Assembly: GCA_024760905.1 (NCBI GenBank)
Contig: CM045732.1
Span: forward strand, 57,707,496-57,771,495
Reading direction: 5' to 3'
DNA length: 64,000 nt
DNA from: Plotosus lineatus
Lineage: Eukaryota > Chordata > Actinopteri > Siluriformes > Plotosidae
The first letter of the stretch is position 1, and every line of letters begins with the position of its first letter. The position numbers and the translations under genes are program-made. Below are positions 23,653-58,500 of this stretch, one piece after another. The notes beneath the pieces were generated by a model. The model had not been told where the DNA came from and did not search any database. It was given only the letters and a program-made list of their open reading frames with translations.

Positions 23653-24439
23653 ACATTAAATATTTCATATTAGTTTAATGAATAATTTATTTAATTTAAA
23701 TTAAATAGGTCAGTACAACATCGCCATCAGTGATCTGGGCATTCCTGAAAATATCTAAAATTAAGAAAGTCGTTTAAAAAAATGCTGAGTCTTTCCTTTA
23801 ATCACATGTTAAAATATTAAAATATTAAATACAGTCATAACTTCAGATGGCAAAGCTTACCTGAGAAACATGAGTTAGGGTAAACACTGAAATACGACAT
23901 GCACAGCAAAAACAAAAACCCTTTGCTCTCTATAATAAAACAGCTGATGATATTACACAACACTCCCCCAGTCACCTACTTGACATCATAAAAACAAGAA
24001 TAAAAAGTGACTTGTCCATAACGTTTTAAATCATGTATAATATCCTGTTATGGTAAAAGGAAATAAACATAGTTTACACGTTGTTTACCAATACAGTAAT
24101 GTAACCGGTTCGATAAAGTGTTGAGTAGGAGGCAGCTGCCTCATTCCTGACATTCCGACTGTGGGGTTCTCCAGCTGTCTGGCGTAGCACACCTCATTCC
24201 TGTATGTATCATTGCGCTGCATTATTCCCTTTTTAAAATATCTGCCTTTCAATCTTACGTTCTCCACCTTCTATAATAATATTTGTATACACGTGAGTAG
24301 TACTCGTGTGCATTAGTTGTGTAAGTTGATTTATTAATACATCTTGGAACTGTAAAAATAGTTCCGTGGATGAGTACATGGATCTTGGGATCGCCGTGTG
24401 TGTGAGCGAGTGAGTGTGCGCGTGCTAGCCGGAAGTGAA

Positions 24440-24609
24440 GTATGGAAGCAGCTTCTAATGTGATTCGTGAGTCTAATGTGAGTGATTCACTTCACAATCT
24501 CACAGGAAAAAAGTACCCAGTTTGCAAGTTTTAATGCCAAGTGTGCGTCAACGGGACCGAAACGACTGGTGTAAATTAAAAAGTTATCAGCGGAATGTTC
24601 TCTATAAGG
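24440..24609 (+). promoter_or_regulatory. probable ptpn21 non-coding first exon and promoter region
   Basis: A TCTATAAG|GTAAGT donor-like site ends at 24609. It follows a stretch richer in CpG than its surroundings, with no long ORF. An acceptor (GATTCCAG) at 25715 would join it to the exon carrying the ATG at 25850. This gives a 5' UTR of about 134 nt in exon 2 plus exon 1. Purely inferred; the transcription start is unknown. Confidence 0.4.
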
Positions 24610-25849
24610 TAAGTAACTGTGTTACTAGCTAAAGTTAGCTAACCTGAGCACAAACACACGCAGTAATGTTACTTTATGCTAGCTCGAAATTAGCATGGGC
24701 TGAAATTAATCGTCGTGCCCAAGCTGTTTTGAAACATCCCATTTTATTTTCCACCTGTTTATTATCAAAAACTATCCTTGGCAACAAAAAAATTTTTAGC
24801 TCGCTGGCACAGTGACTTTACTTCCCGAGGTTTATAGATGGGAAATGTTTCTGCGCCCACTTGTTGCCTCAGACAACAACCTGCTGATTTATATCAACAA
24901 GTGTTTACTTTATTTGGGGGAGGGGGCATACCGGCTGAAAATTATGCGGGAACGTAGATTCGACAGGTACCTTTAGTGTTGTTTATTGTCAAGTTTGCAA
25001 GAGAGCTGTGTTGGAATAAAGTACCTCATTCTTCATTACACACGCTGTACGTATGTGAATAATCCCTGAGATTGTTTCTATCTGTCTGATTGGTTAACAC
25101 CTGAAGTACCAAACCACATTTAAGGATGATGGTATTCTGGATCAGGTTTCGTCTTTTCTTTGGTGTTTTTGTGGTGTCCCAGCTGTTGTCGTGTCATAAT
25201 CACAACACATCAGACTTTGTACGGGAAGAGGAGATACTACCACTCAGTTGTTATTGTTGAAACTTAAAAGGTGCTGTTTTTTTTTCTCTCTATTTATATA
25301 GTGTATGTACAGTCTGTATTTACAATTCGTATCACCTTTCCTTTTTGTGTCTGATAGTTTTAGTAGTTAAGTTTCCCCCTTGGTCGCTTGTTTATAGTTT
25401 TTAATGCCAAAATAAGTGCTTTTAAGGTTTGTTTGTTTTTTGGATGCAAAGATTTATGCATAAGTATCCCCAAATAGTGAATGAAACCACTTATGTAACT
25501 TCTGTAGTTTGCTGCCAGTAGCCTGATGAAGTAAATTAGGTATGGTGTATGCTGTTTGTATAAATAAATAACCGCTTCTTAAAAATACATCTGAAATGGT
25601 TTCTTTTTTTTATAGTTTAATTATATCAATGACAAGTAATGGATCTATTTGTTTAAATTAGCAGAAGACCTTACATCATAAGAATACTTTCTACTTTATT
25701 CTTGTCTGATTCCAGGTCTTTCCCCGCTAGGGATACATGTTACTCACCTCTGGAGCCAGACACCTTTTCTTGTTTACCCATGGCTTAATTTTAAAGTGAA
25801 GCTGTGGAAATCAATCTGGCCTCTGGATGGTCTGTTATACTGGTGAAAG

Positions 25850-46834
<20,985 letters not shown>

Positions 46835-49800
46835 GCTCACATTATTGGCTGTGGTTGCACACGCCTGGACACTGTTGTTGTTTTTGTTGATGTTATAACT
46901 GGAACAGATCATTAGGCCTCACAGGATTTTTCAAAGTGTGAAAGGGAGAGCAGTGTGCTAAAAGGAGACCGGCATGGACGACGGTCTCCTCCTTACTTCC
47001 AATTCACGAGCACTTTCTCTGAGTATTGGTGAAGGATGAGACGGAGTTAGGGCAGGTATGAAGGATGCTGCACACCAGCATATACATTCTCAATAATCAG
47101 TATTATTCAGATTTCACTGTGGATTTTTAAACTGTATGATTAACTACTAATGAGTCTCGGCACTTTTATTTTATGAAGTTGAGCAAATGACACTAATGCT
47201 GCAGCTCTATTGTTAAATGTATAACAATATAGATTGCTGTTTTTAATGGTTAACTTTTTCTCATTGCCTATCTTGGTTTATAGCTGAATGGTTTACGGCG
47301 TTGAAATGGACATGATGTTCCCAGTGTTTGAAGTGTGCAAGTGTTTGGGTGGAAAATGAAGGATTTCTGTGTCTTGAAGGATAACTACATCCTGTCATCT
47401 TAAAATATGAATTGTGTACTCAAAATGAAGGATAACTAAAACTATATTTTGCTCCAACTTCTCTTCTGAGGTTTGCATTTCTCTATGAAGTCCTTTTCAA
47501 AGTAATATAGTACTCTCTTTGTGCGAGCATTCGGCACATTGCATAGCAGGTGTGTGCATTGTATGTAAGATTACAGCCAAAGAGAAATTGAGATGTTTGT
47601 GTAATAGGATATTGATTGTATACACAAGTATTATAAAATAATTTATAATGTTTCATATCCCATGTGTGTCAGGACAGACTTATTATATCCCTGGCTATTT
47701 TTAATACAACTGTTACTGCTTGATTCTCAAACTACCAAAGAGGGGTCCGACATGATTTTTGGGTTCTTGTGAAGAATAACAAAAGTTGCCTTATGTGCTT
47801 TTTATTGCCGAGTTGTGGGGTTTTTTTGTTTGTTTGTTTTTGTTTGTTTGTTTTTTTTGGAGGGGGGGTCTATTGACAATCTACCAAAGAAGCTGCATTT
47901 TCAACTGCAATCGTTAGAAATTATCTAAATGGTGTTAAATATTTAAAATTATGATAGAGCTAAATAAGGTTGAGTATAATGACCCTGAAGTAATGTGCCA
48001 TGTTAGTTTAATCCACGTGTGCGGATATAATAGAAACTTTTCAGTTTGTTGCCAGACCTGGAGATCAGTTGTGATGCAAGTGATTGCAACCTCTTCATCT
48101 ATCACCTACATTTCACCATCAATCTGTTGAAGTTGTAGATCATAACTTGGGCTACAGTTTGAGCTGAAGCAAAGATTTTACCTTTATCTGTTCAATCAGG
48201 AATACCAGACATAATGTTTCATTGTAAAGAACGTCACTATAAACTCCGGTTCAATAATTTCAGCTGTGCTGTTTCATACACCGTGTAAAGACTGAAGTCA
48301 GCTACTCATGCATTTAACTGGATCGGTCTGGTTCCCTTTGGCTGCAGAATCTGTTTTGCTTGGAAATACAGGAATCAAAATTGTGCCAACATATCTCGTG
48401 CTTTATCCAAACAGTTAACAAAATATAATGGTTTCATAAATGACTGTTGTGCCCGTATAAAGTCACAGTGGATTTAGATTAGGATTAGCTTTAGAGTAAA
48501 GGCATGTTTCAGGTGAAACTGGAATTTCCCCACAAATTCAGTCAAAACAAGTCTTTTTAAGTTTATATATATAAAAAAATTAATTGCAAGGATTTTAATT
48601 CTTCAGTACATTACTTTTATTTGCATTACAGTAATGAAATGGCTTGTGTATCATTTCTAGCAAAACTTGTAGCATTCAGAATTGGTGGAAATCCAGAAAT
48701 GGTGCCAAGCTCCAAAAATTTCAGGGTGACATGCAGTCAATTTCCAAGCATTTCTGACAACAAAAAGTGTTTTTTTTTTGTTTTTTTTATTCAAATGTTT
48801 TAAAGCACAAATAGGCTTCTGCTTGAATGTGCCATGTGTTTACTGTATACTGCTGTGCTTCATTTCTTTAGAGGCCAAAAATTTTTAGATGTTAAATAGC
48901 TAAACCTCACTTCTTAAATCAGGTCATCTTAAGTTTTATAAACCAATGTAATTTGTTTTACATGTCTATTGAGCATAAAAATGGGCTATATCCATTTTTA
49001 TAGATTTAAACTAACTTATTTGGAGAGAGAATGATGGCATGGATGTAGAATGAAGTGATTTGGTTGCATCGTCCTTACTATGAATAAACAAGGTAAACAC
49101 CCGACTGTTTTACAGCACTGTCTTACAAATGTCTATGATCTGTTTATACCTGGTAAACAGGAACTTTTTCCCAGGCCATGTCAATGATAAAAAAAATGTT
49201 GTGTTTGAATTTAAATGGAAGTGCAGCTTGTCGAGAAATTAGGTTTGTTTACAGATGGAAAAACTCTTCCAAGCTGGATCCATGGGTTAGTATTTACAGT
49301 GGGTACATCTTTTACATAATTCAATGTTACAGAGGTAAAAGATTTAACAACAAAAGATAAAACGATGATGTTTTAGTGTGGTTTCATTTTAATATACAAA
49401 GGAAAATGCACTGCTCATATTGGTAATTGCAGTCACATTCAGCATTATCGGTCATTTCTTTGCAGTAAGAAAATATTTTGTCATGTCTGTGTTTTGTTCT
49501 GTGTTGTGGATTGAGGCTGTATTCTATAAACAATTAATCATATCTCAGTTGAAATTACATGTCCAGAGAAAAGCTTTCATACTGCAAATAAATAGTATTT
49601 TAAATTTGAAATATGTTGGGTTTGTTTATTTTCCATTAATATTCATTATGACTACAACTGAGTGACTCATGAGCTTTATATATTGAGCTGATATTTTGCC
49701 TAAATGTTTCCTTATTATGTAATAGACACAGCTAATTTTGCATTAAAAAAGATGTTGAATGGGGGGAGGGGAGAGACAACAAAACCTTAACTCAGAACGA

Positions 49801-49936
49801 TAGCCCTCTGCATTATTGAACTCGCAGTGTTATTGCCAGAGGAGGATATGACAGGAACCACTAAATGGGAGAAAGCACCGCGATAGTGAGTGCCATCACT
49901 GCTCTCAGCCACGAGAGGGCTCACTTTTTAAAAGTT
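46835..49936 (+). other. presumed ptpn21 3' UTR and downstream spacer
   Basis: No coding exon, tRNA or intact repeat was recognised here. The sequence is AT-rich, with a T/G-rich run at 47817-47872. AATAAA hexamers occur at 49083-49088 and 49587-49592, either of which could end a long ptpn21 3' UTR. Short ORFs here look random. Confidence 0.35.
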
Positions 49937-49937
49937 A

Positions 49938-51335
49938 CAGGTCCTTCTCAAAAAATTAGCATACAGTATTGTGATAAAGTTCATTATTTTCTGTAATGTA
50001 CTGATAAAAAATTAAGCTTTCATATATTTTAGATTCATTGCAGACCAACTGAAATATTTCAGGTCTTTTATTGTTTTAATACTGATGATTTTGGCATTTT
50101 GGAAAACCCAAAATTCCTCTCAAAAAATTAGCATATCATGTTCAGGTAGTCTAAACGAGCTATTAACCTAATCATCTGAATCAACCAATTAACTCTAAAC
50201 ACCTGCAAAAGATTCCTGAGGCTTTTAAAAACTCCCAGCCTGGTTCATTACTCAAAACCGCAATCATGTGTAAGACTGCTGACCTGACTGCTGTCCAGAA
50301 GGCCATCATTGACACCCTCAAGCAAGAGGGTAAGATACAGAAAGAAATCTCTGAGCGAATAGGCTGTTCCCAGAGTGCTGCATCAAGACACCTCAGTGGG
50401 ACGTCTGTGGGAAGGAAAACGTGTGGCAGAAAACGCTGAACAACCAGAAGAGGTGACCGGACCCTGAGGAAGATTGTGGAGAAGGGCTGATTCCAGACCT
50501 TGGTGGACCTGTGGAAGCAGTGGACTGGGCTACAGGTGCCATATTCCCCAGGTCAAGCCACTTTTGAACCAGAAACAGCGGCAGAAGAAAGTACTTTTTT
50601 CGGATGAAAGCAAATTTTGCACGTCTTTCGGAAATCAAGGTGCCAGAGTCTGGAGGAAGACTTGGGAGAAGGAAATGCCAAAATGCCTGAAGTCCGGCGT
50701 CAAGTACCCACAGTCAGTGATGGTCTGTGGTGCCATGTCAGCTGTTGGTGTTGGTCCACTGTGTTTTATCAAGGGCAGGGTCAATGCAGCGAGCTATCAG
50801 GAGATTTTGGAGCACTTCATGCTTCCATCTGCTGAAAAGCTTTATGGAGATGAAGATTTACATTTTTCAGCACGACCTGGCACCTGCTCACAGTGCCAAA
50901 ACCACTGCTAAATGGTTTACTGACCATGGTATTACTGTGCTCAATTGGCCTGCCAACTCTCCTGACCTGAAGCCCATAGAGAATCTGTGGGATATTGTGA
51001 AGAGAAAGTTGAGAGACACCAGACCCAACACTGTGGATGAGCTTAAGGCCGCTATCGAAGCATCCTGGGCCTCCATCACACCTCAGCAGTGCCACTGTAT
51101 TAAAAACACTTTTTTTTATTATTCGTCGGATGAAATATGCTAATTTATTGAGATAGGGATTTTTGATTTTTCTTTACTTTATTGCCAAAATTATCAATAT
51201 TAAAACAATAAAAGGCTTGAACTACTTCAGTTGTGTGTAATGAATCTAAAATATATGAAAGTCTAATGTTTATCAGTACATTACAGAAAATAATGAACTT
51301 TATCACAATATGCTAATTTTTTTGAGAAAGACCAG
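49938..51335. mobile_element. Tc1-like transposon
   Basis: Ends CAGGTCCTTCTCAAAAAATT and (inverted) CTGGTCTTTCTCAAAAAAAT, with TA at 49936-49937 and 51336-51337. The inner repeat ATAAAGTTCATTATTTTCTG occurs inverted at the right end. It sits between ptpn21 and akirin. Confidence 0.93.
50266..51143 (+). pseudogene. Tc1-like transposase, inactivated
   Basis: Starts MCKTADLTAVQKAIIDTLKQ and has the helix-turn-helix-like KEISERIGCSQSAASRHL. A stop follows at about 50437 and another near 50488. Later frames carry the DDE core (NWPANSPDLKPIENLWDIV). Several frameshifts separate the parts. Confidence 0.9.
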
Positions 51336-51604
51336 TATGTTAACAATTGCTTTAATATCTTCAAAAATTTCTGAAGATGGTGTAAGGATAATTTCTACAT
51401 TTGCTCTGTTAATCTTTATCCAAAATATGTGTACAGTACATACTTAAACTAATTTAATCAGAGCCCATACATGATTTATACAGCATTTTTACTTTGTCTT
51501 CATTGTTTTCATTTTATTCATGAAAGATTGTCTTTTTTAAAGCAGCAAATAAAAGTAAATATACAATATATTCACAGTACAGTATAACTAGATTAAGATA
51601 ATGA

Positions 51605-51962
51605 GTACCACACCTTCCACCTGTTTCCACCAATCACTGATCAACAAAAGAAAAAAAAACTAAACTAGATTGGACATTACGAGCTTATGAGATCGTTTCA
51701 ATTAAAGTTTCAATTAAAGTCAAATTAAAGTGGGGCCATCTTGGTGAGATCACCTTGCTTTAAGACTTAAAACACGGTGATCTCACCAAGATGTCCCCAC
51801 TTCAGAAATGAAACAGTAATGTCCAATATAGGTTTTTTTTTTCTTTTCTTTTGATGATCAGTGATTGGTGGAAACAGGTGGAAGGTGTGGCTACTGTTTG
51901 GTTGAAGTGAAAACCTGCACCCACACCGGCCCTTTGTGAATAAGATTGGAGACCCCTGATGT
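51605..51962. mobile_element. foldback (long inverted repeat) hAT-like element, left end lost
   Basis: 51606-51690 is a near-perfect inverted copy of 51808-51895 (ACACCTTCCACCTGTTTCCA, CCAATCACTGATCA, TTGGACATTAC). A second inverted pair at about 51733-51800 reads CATCTTGGTGAGATCACC. The right end (TAAGATTGGAGACCCCTG) looks like a hAT terminus; its partner is absent. Confidence 0.8.
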
Positions 51963-52544
51963 AAAGTATCCTGACATCCTATAATTATCTAATGTTTTTT
52001 TTTATCATTATTTGTACTCTCTATAAGCACTGTTTCTAACCATTTTAAACACGTTCATTTATTACCTCTTGGTTAATATAACCTTTACCACAAGGTGGCA
52101 GTAAGCACCTTATTTCGAATTCCTGCTGGCAATAAACAGCGGAGAAGAAGTAAAATAACCAATAATTAACCGGAAATAGTGGTGACAGATAAACAAGGAG
52201 TGAAGTGCTATTTGCTCAGCTGGGTTTGTTCTTTGAAGATCGTTGTTAGCTTTTAAAATCACAGTTCTATTTTAACAGATAACAACTCGAAGCGAGAAGG
52301 AATCGGGTTTCCAGACTTTCACTAAATATATGCCGAAAACTACTTAATTACTTCGACAATCTTATTAGGAAACGCAATCCGTCCGACTGTTGAATAGCGA
52401 GCATTGCTAACGAAATGTTAGCCAACGAGCTAAAGATTTGGTAATCAGCGACTTTCCAGGAGGGGCTGATCTGAGGCACGCTTATTTTTTAAATTCTTCT
52501 AGTCTTTTGGTTTTAATTTTTAAGGTGTGAGGAGTGGAGCAGTT

Positions 52545-55500
52545 ATGGCATGTGGCGCTACATTGAAGAGGACGATGGATTTCGACCCTTTGTTGAGTCC
52601 TGGCTCGTCGAAAAGGAGGAGATGCGCCCCGGTATCGCAGTCATCAGCCCCAAGAAATTACCTGCGTCATGAACCAACTCCTTTCAGCCAGCTCTCGGTT
52701 TCACTCACGACAGGTCTGCCTTCCAGTTCTGTGCTTTAATACTTTTATCCTTGTGGTTTTATAACGGTGTAAGTGTCTCTTTAGTAGTATTATTAGTATT
52801 ATAAACGACCCATTCGGTTAAATACGAGGGCAAACAGGGAGCCTGGAGAATAAAATGTCTTGTTGAAAGCTTTATTCAGCTTCATGTGCAGTGTTATGAA
52901 TCGTCATTTCTTTCTTAAACAGAGCAAATCCTACATAATATAAAGCAGGAATATAAGCGCATGCAGAAGAGGAAGCATTTGGAGCCCGAGGCTTGTTCAT
53001 CTTTCCTGTCTCAGTCTCTTCTGAATGGATCCAGTTTTCAAGGTGAGCTGATGACCAGGCCCTACACTGTTTATTCTCTTGCACCAGGCTCGAAATAAAT
53101 GTGCTGAAGGTGACGGTATTGCACATTATTTCGATTTTGTTCTGACATACAGTGGAATCTTGGTACTCGACCACAATTCATTCCAGACAGCTGGTCGAAT
53201 TCCGGATCTATTTTCCCCATTATAAATAATGTAAATGGTCTTAATTAGTTCCATCATCTTTCGAATAGAAATTATCGTTAACGGTACCGTAACTCATACC
53301 ATAGGTCCGCGATTTAAGTGAAAAAATTATTGAATACAGTACACTAAAATAAAAACCACCATACAGTTAAAGCATGAGAACAATAAAGATAACAATTTTA
53401 ACCTTTTGTGGTGGTGAGCAGTTGGCATACATAAATGTAGGACAGGGAGAGAGGAGGAGGATCCCCTTCAATAACAGCTTCAGGTGAATCAGCCAAAGGT
53501 GGTGGTTTTTGTTTTTTTTTCCTCTCCACTCACTTTGGCGTGGATGACTCTTTTTCAGGATGTCCCTTTCTTTTCTTGAAGAACATTTTCGAAAGTGGCT
53601 TGTTTATTCCTGCTTTTTAATACCTTACGGAAGTAGCTCATCATAACCTCATCGTTAAAGGATTTGCTAGCTTTAGCAGGGTGATACATATTGACAATGC
53701 AGCCGTGGGGGGGGCACAAACAAGTGTCTCTCCCTCAGGCCGGTCCCAAGCCCGGATAAATGAAGAGGGTTGCGTCAGGAAGGGCATCCGGTGTAAAACA
53801 AATGGCAAATAAAATATGTGAGTCGCAACAAAGAATGTCATACCAGATCGGTCGAGGCCTGGGTTAACAATGACCGCCATCAGTGCTGTCAACCAACAGG
53901 GTGCTGGTGGAAATTGGATTGCTGTTGGTCGAAGAAGGAGAGGCGGGAGGCGTGTCCGTAGGCAGAGAGAGAAGAGGAAAGGCATGAGTCTAGGACTGAA
54001 AGTAGGGACTTTGAATGTTGGAACTATGGCAGGAAAAGGTAGCGAGCTTGCTGACATGATGCAGAGGAGGAAGGTGGACATACTGTGTTCAGGAGACCAG
54101 GTGGAAAGGTAGCAAGGCTAGAAGCTTAGGAGCAGGGTTTAAGCTGTTTTTTCATGGTGTGGATGGGAAGAGAAATGGAGGAGGAGTCATCTCGAAGGAG
54201 AAGTTTGTCAGGAATGTTCGAGAAGTGAAAAGAGTGATGAGTGATGAGTCTCAAGTTAGAAATTGAAGGCATGATGTTCAACATTAGTGCTTATGCCCTA
54301 CAGGCAGGATGTGAGTTAGAAGAGGAGGAGAGATTCTGGAGTGAGATAGATGAAGTGATGCAGAGTACCCCCAGAGGTGAAAGAGTGGTCATTGGGGCGG
54401 ACTTCAATGGACATGTTGGTGCAGGCAACAGAGGGGATGAGGAAGTGATGGGCAGGTTTGGTATCCAGGACAGGAACACAGAAGGACAGATGTTGGTAGA
54501 TTTTGCAAAAAGGATGGAAATGGCTGTGGTAAATACTTTCTTCCAGAAGAGACAGGAGCATAGGGTGACTTATAAAAGCGGTGTCAAAGGCCAAACAGAG
54601 GGCGTATGATGACTTGAATGCTTGGTTGGAAAGTAAAGAGGGAGAAAATGATTTATACAGGTTGGTACAGCAGAGAAAGCGAGATGGGAAGGACGTGCAG
54701 CAAGTTAGATTGATAAAGGACAGAGGGGGAAATGTATTGACTGATGACAGAAGTGTGCTGGGAAGATGGAAAGAGTACTTTGAAGAGCTGATGAATAAGG
54801 AAAATGATAGCGAAAAAGAGTAGAAGAGGTGACTGTTGAGGACCAGGAAGTAGCAGAGATTAATCAGGGTGAAGTGAGTAGGGCAATAAAGAGGATGAAG
54901 AATGGAAAGGCAGTTGGCCCTGATGACATACCGGTGGAGGTATGGAAGTGTCCAGGAGAGGTAGCAGTAGATTTCCTGACAAGAACATTTAACAAGGTCT
55001 TAGAGAGTGAGAGGATGCCAGAGGAATGGAGAAGTGTGATGGTGCCCATTTTTAAGAACAAGGGAGACGTGCAGATTTGTGGCAACTACAGAGGGATAAA
55101 GTAGATGAGCCATACGATGAAGTTATGGGAAAGAATAGTGGGAGCTAGACTAAGGGCAGAGGTCAGCATTTGTGAACAACAGTTTGGTTTCATGCCAAGA
55201 AAGAGCACCACAGATGCAGTGTTTGCCTTGAGGATGTTAATAGAGAATACAGAGAAGGTCAGACGGAGCTGCATTGTGCCTTTGTGGATCTGGAGAAAGC
55301 ATATGACAGGGTGCCGAGAGAGGAACTGTGGTATTGTATGAGGAAGTCTGGAGTGGAAGGGAAGTATGTTAGAGTGGTGCAGGACATGTATGAGAGATGT
55401 AAGACAGTGGTGAGGTGTGCTGTCGGTGTAACAGAAGAGTTCAAGGTGGAGGTGGGACTGCATCAAGGATCAGCTCTCAGCCCCTTCTTGTTTGCTATGG

Positions 55501-58500
55501 TGATGGACAGGCTAACAGACGAGGTTAGACAAGAATCTCCATGGACTATGATGTTCTCTGCTCTCACTACAGATCACAATGTCATCTGCAAACAAGTGGA
55601 GGAAAATCTAGAGAGGTGGAGGTATGCCCTGGAAAGGAGGGGATTGAAGGTTAGTCTCAGTAAGACGGAATACATGTGTGTGAACGACAAGGACCCAAGA
55701 GGAACGGTGAGGTTACAGGGGGCAGAGATAAAGAAGGTGGAGGATTTTAAGTACTTGGGCTCAACAATCCAGAGCAATGGAGAGTGTGGAAAAGAGGTGA
55801 AGAAGCGCGTGCAGGCAGGTTGGAATGGATGGAGAAAAGTGTCCGGTGTGATAGGAGAGTATCGGCAAGAATGAAGGGAAAAGTGTACAAGACGGTGATG
55901 AGGCCAGCAATGTTGTATGGTTTAGAGACAGTGGCCCTGGGGAAAAGACAGGAGTCAGAGTTGGAGGTAGCAGAGATGAAAATGTTGAGGTTCTCTTTGG
56001 GAGTAACGAGGATGGATAGGATCAGAAATGAGGACATCAGAGGGACAGCACATGTAAGATGTTTTGGAGACCAAGTCAGAGAGGCTAGATTGAGATGGTT
56101 TGGACATGTACAGAGGATGGATAGTGAGTATATTGGTAGTAGGATGCTGAGGTTGGAACTACCAGGCAGAAGGCCCAGAGGAAGACCAAAGAGAAGATTT
56201 ATGGATGTGGTGAAGGCGGACATGAAGGTCGTTGGAGTAAGAGCAGAAGATGCAGAGGATAGGGAGAGATGGAGGCAGATCATTTGCTGTGGCGACCCCT
56301 GAAGGGAACAGCCGAAAGGAAAAGCTATATAAAGATATATATATATATATATTATATAAAATACACACAGTAGGCCCTTGACTATTTGCGGTTTTGCATT
56401 CGCGGACTGCCGCGCAACTCTCGTGATTCAAATTCAGCCAGTGGCTGTCCTCCTTAATAATAAATATCACAGAAAATAAATCAAGTTTTTCTTAATCATT
56501 ACTACTGAATTAATAAGTAAGGCTGTCTATAGAATGTGTTTAAGAAGCATATTTTAGCACATGTAATCGATACATAGTATTTTACTTCCGGTTGATAATT
56601 CGTGCATGTAATATGATATATGGGGTTGTACTTCCGGGTACAGAACCCCTGTGAATATCGAGGGCCTACTGTGTGTGTGTGTGTCTCTCTCTCTCCATAT
56701 CTATATATATAAAATTTTGTGTATGACAGATAGAGAGAGATATACATATATACATACATACACACAGTCGGCCCCCTACTTACCAAAGTTCCGGGTTACA
56801 AAAAACATTTTCCTAAATTTTTGTCCCCGGGATATGAAAACAACCTCCCCTTACGAAATGCGCCAATCAAAATTTCACACACGGCTCGAGTTGCTCTCTC
56901 ATTGGCTGTCTCCCAACATCCCGCCCCGCTGGCCTCCCTTTGGCCAGGAGGCAGCTGAACGTTACCCATACTTCCTGTTTGTCACACGTGTGAAGGAGAG
57001 TTGACTGTTGGCTTGTTTTGAGTTCAATCAGGCAGCGTTATATTTCATTATCGCCGAAACCCCTCTCCAATCGGGACGATATTGAACCAGAAGGAGACCT
57101 TAAAGCGGAAATGCAGTGACGGAGGCGATTATTTCGGTACGATATTAAAACTGAGTGCTCCGTGGTAGGAGACCTCCGATCTCGCAAGGAAGCAAGTTAA
57201 TATTGTATGAGGACCTCCTGATCTTTCAAACAGGTACTGTAATTCAGCTTTAAGTAAAACATCCCATCCATTTGAACATTTTAAATGGAATTGTTCCGTC
57301 AGCTGCGCGTGCGTGCGTGAGAGAGAGAGACTGCCGACAGAGTCAGTCAGAGATGAAAGGAGGCTTAACTCTCTTGTTTTTAGTGTAGTTTCAGTTGTTT
57401 AATTCAGTAAATGTTTAATAAATGTGGTGCGCAAAACGTGGCTCATCTGGACCGCCGATCTGTTAAGCAGGGAATGCGCTTTGAATTCCACGTCTTTAAA
57501 ATGCTCCGGCATCCTGCTTGTGGGCGGGGCCCGCATTTAAGCGCCACAAACATTTAATGTGTATACAATACACATTTAATGTGTACTGTATTTTGTGTGT
57601 GAGAGAGAGAGAGAGAGACAGGTGCGTGTGTTAATAAAAAATGTTTAATGGTTTAATTGATAAATCTTAAATTGGTTTGTTAATAAACAAAATAATTTAA
57701 TAATTCGTTTAATTTTAAAAGTACACCAATTTTGTATGAAATGTTATCATTTTTAAAGGGTTTCTGGGGTAGTCTTGGGAGCCTTGGAACGAATTAGGCG
57801 TTTTAACATCGGGAAAATGCGCCTCTACTTATGAAACTTCCGTGTTACGAAAAAGGCTCTGGAACGGGTTAATTTCATAAGTAGGGGGCCGACTGTATAT
57901 GGCTCTCAGAGGATTAGATTTTAAAATGTTGTTTGTTTTTTTTTTTTTTTTTTTTTCTGGCTCTCTTGGTCAAAAAGTTTCCCGACCCCTGATCTAAACT
58001 GTGTAATGTGAAGAATGATAAACGGTTCCAATTCTGCTATTCAGGCGAGCAAGGAAGTAATCAGTCTTGAACTTCTACCTGTGGCCTTTTATTGGCAGAT
58101 GAGTTACAGTCTGACGATCTCCTTATCACAATTGGCATCACTGGTAGATTGGAATGAATTTTTATGGGGCATTATGATTGATCAGGGAACCTGTATTTTA
58201 ATAATTACAGTAAGACTAACTTTTGTATGTTTCCACAATGCTTTGTCATGAACACAAAATGAAGTACAGAAAGTAAATACCTTGCAATGGTCTAGCGAGC
58301 TGTTCAGGTTGTACCCTGCCTTCGCCCGCAAATGAGTAATAAATAGCAGAAAAATATGCATTTGAACACCAACGGAAGAGTATCATATCTTGTTTTTCTA
58401 AATACAAACAGTAAGATTTAAAAAATGAAGAATAAAATGCATGGTCGGGGCAATAATAGTATCCTGTACTGTCTGTCTGTCTTCCTTTCGGCTTTTTCCC

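Noticed and set aside
25716..25849. Alternative upstream start for ptpn21
   Set aside because: [15 protein letters not shown] at 25850 is the conserved family start, so the upstream sequence is treated as 5' UTR.
53870..56302. Possible host gene of endonuclease/craniofacial-development-protein type
   Set aside because: The order endonuclease, reverse transcriptase and repeated 3' end, and the truncated relatives, show a LINE; frameshifts and stops rule out a functional host gene.
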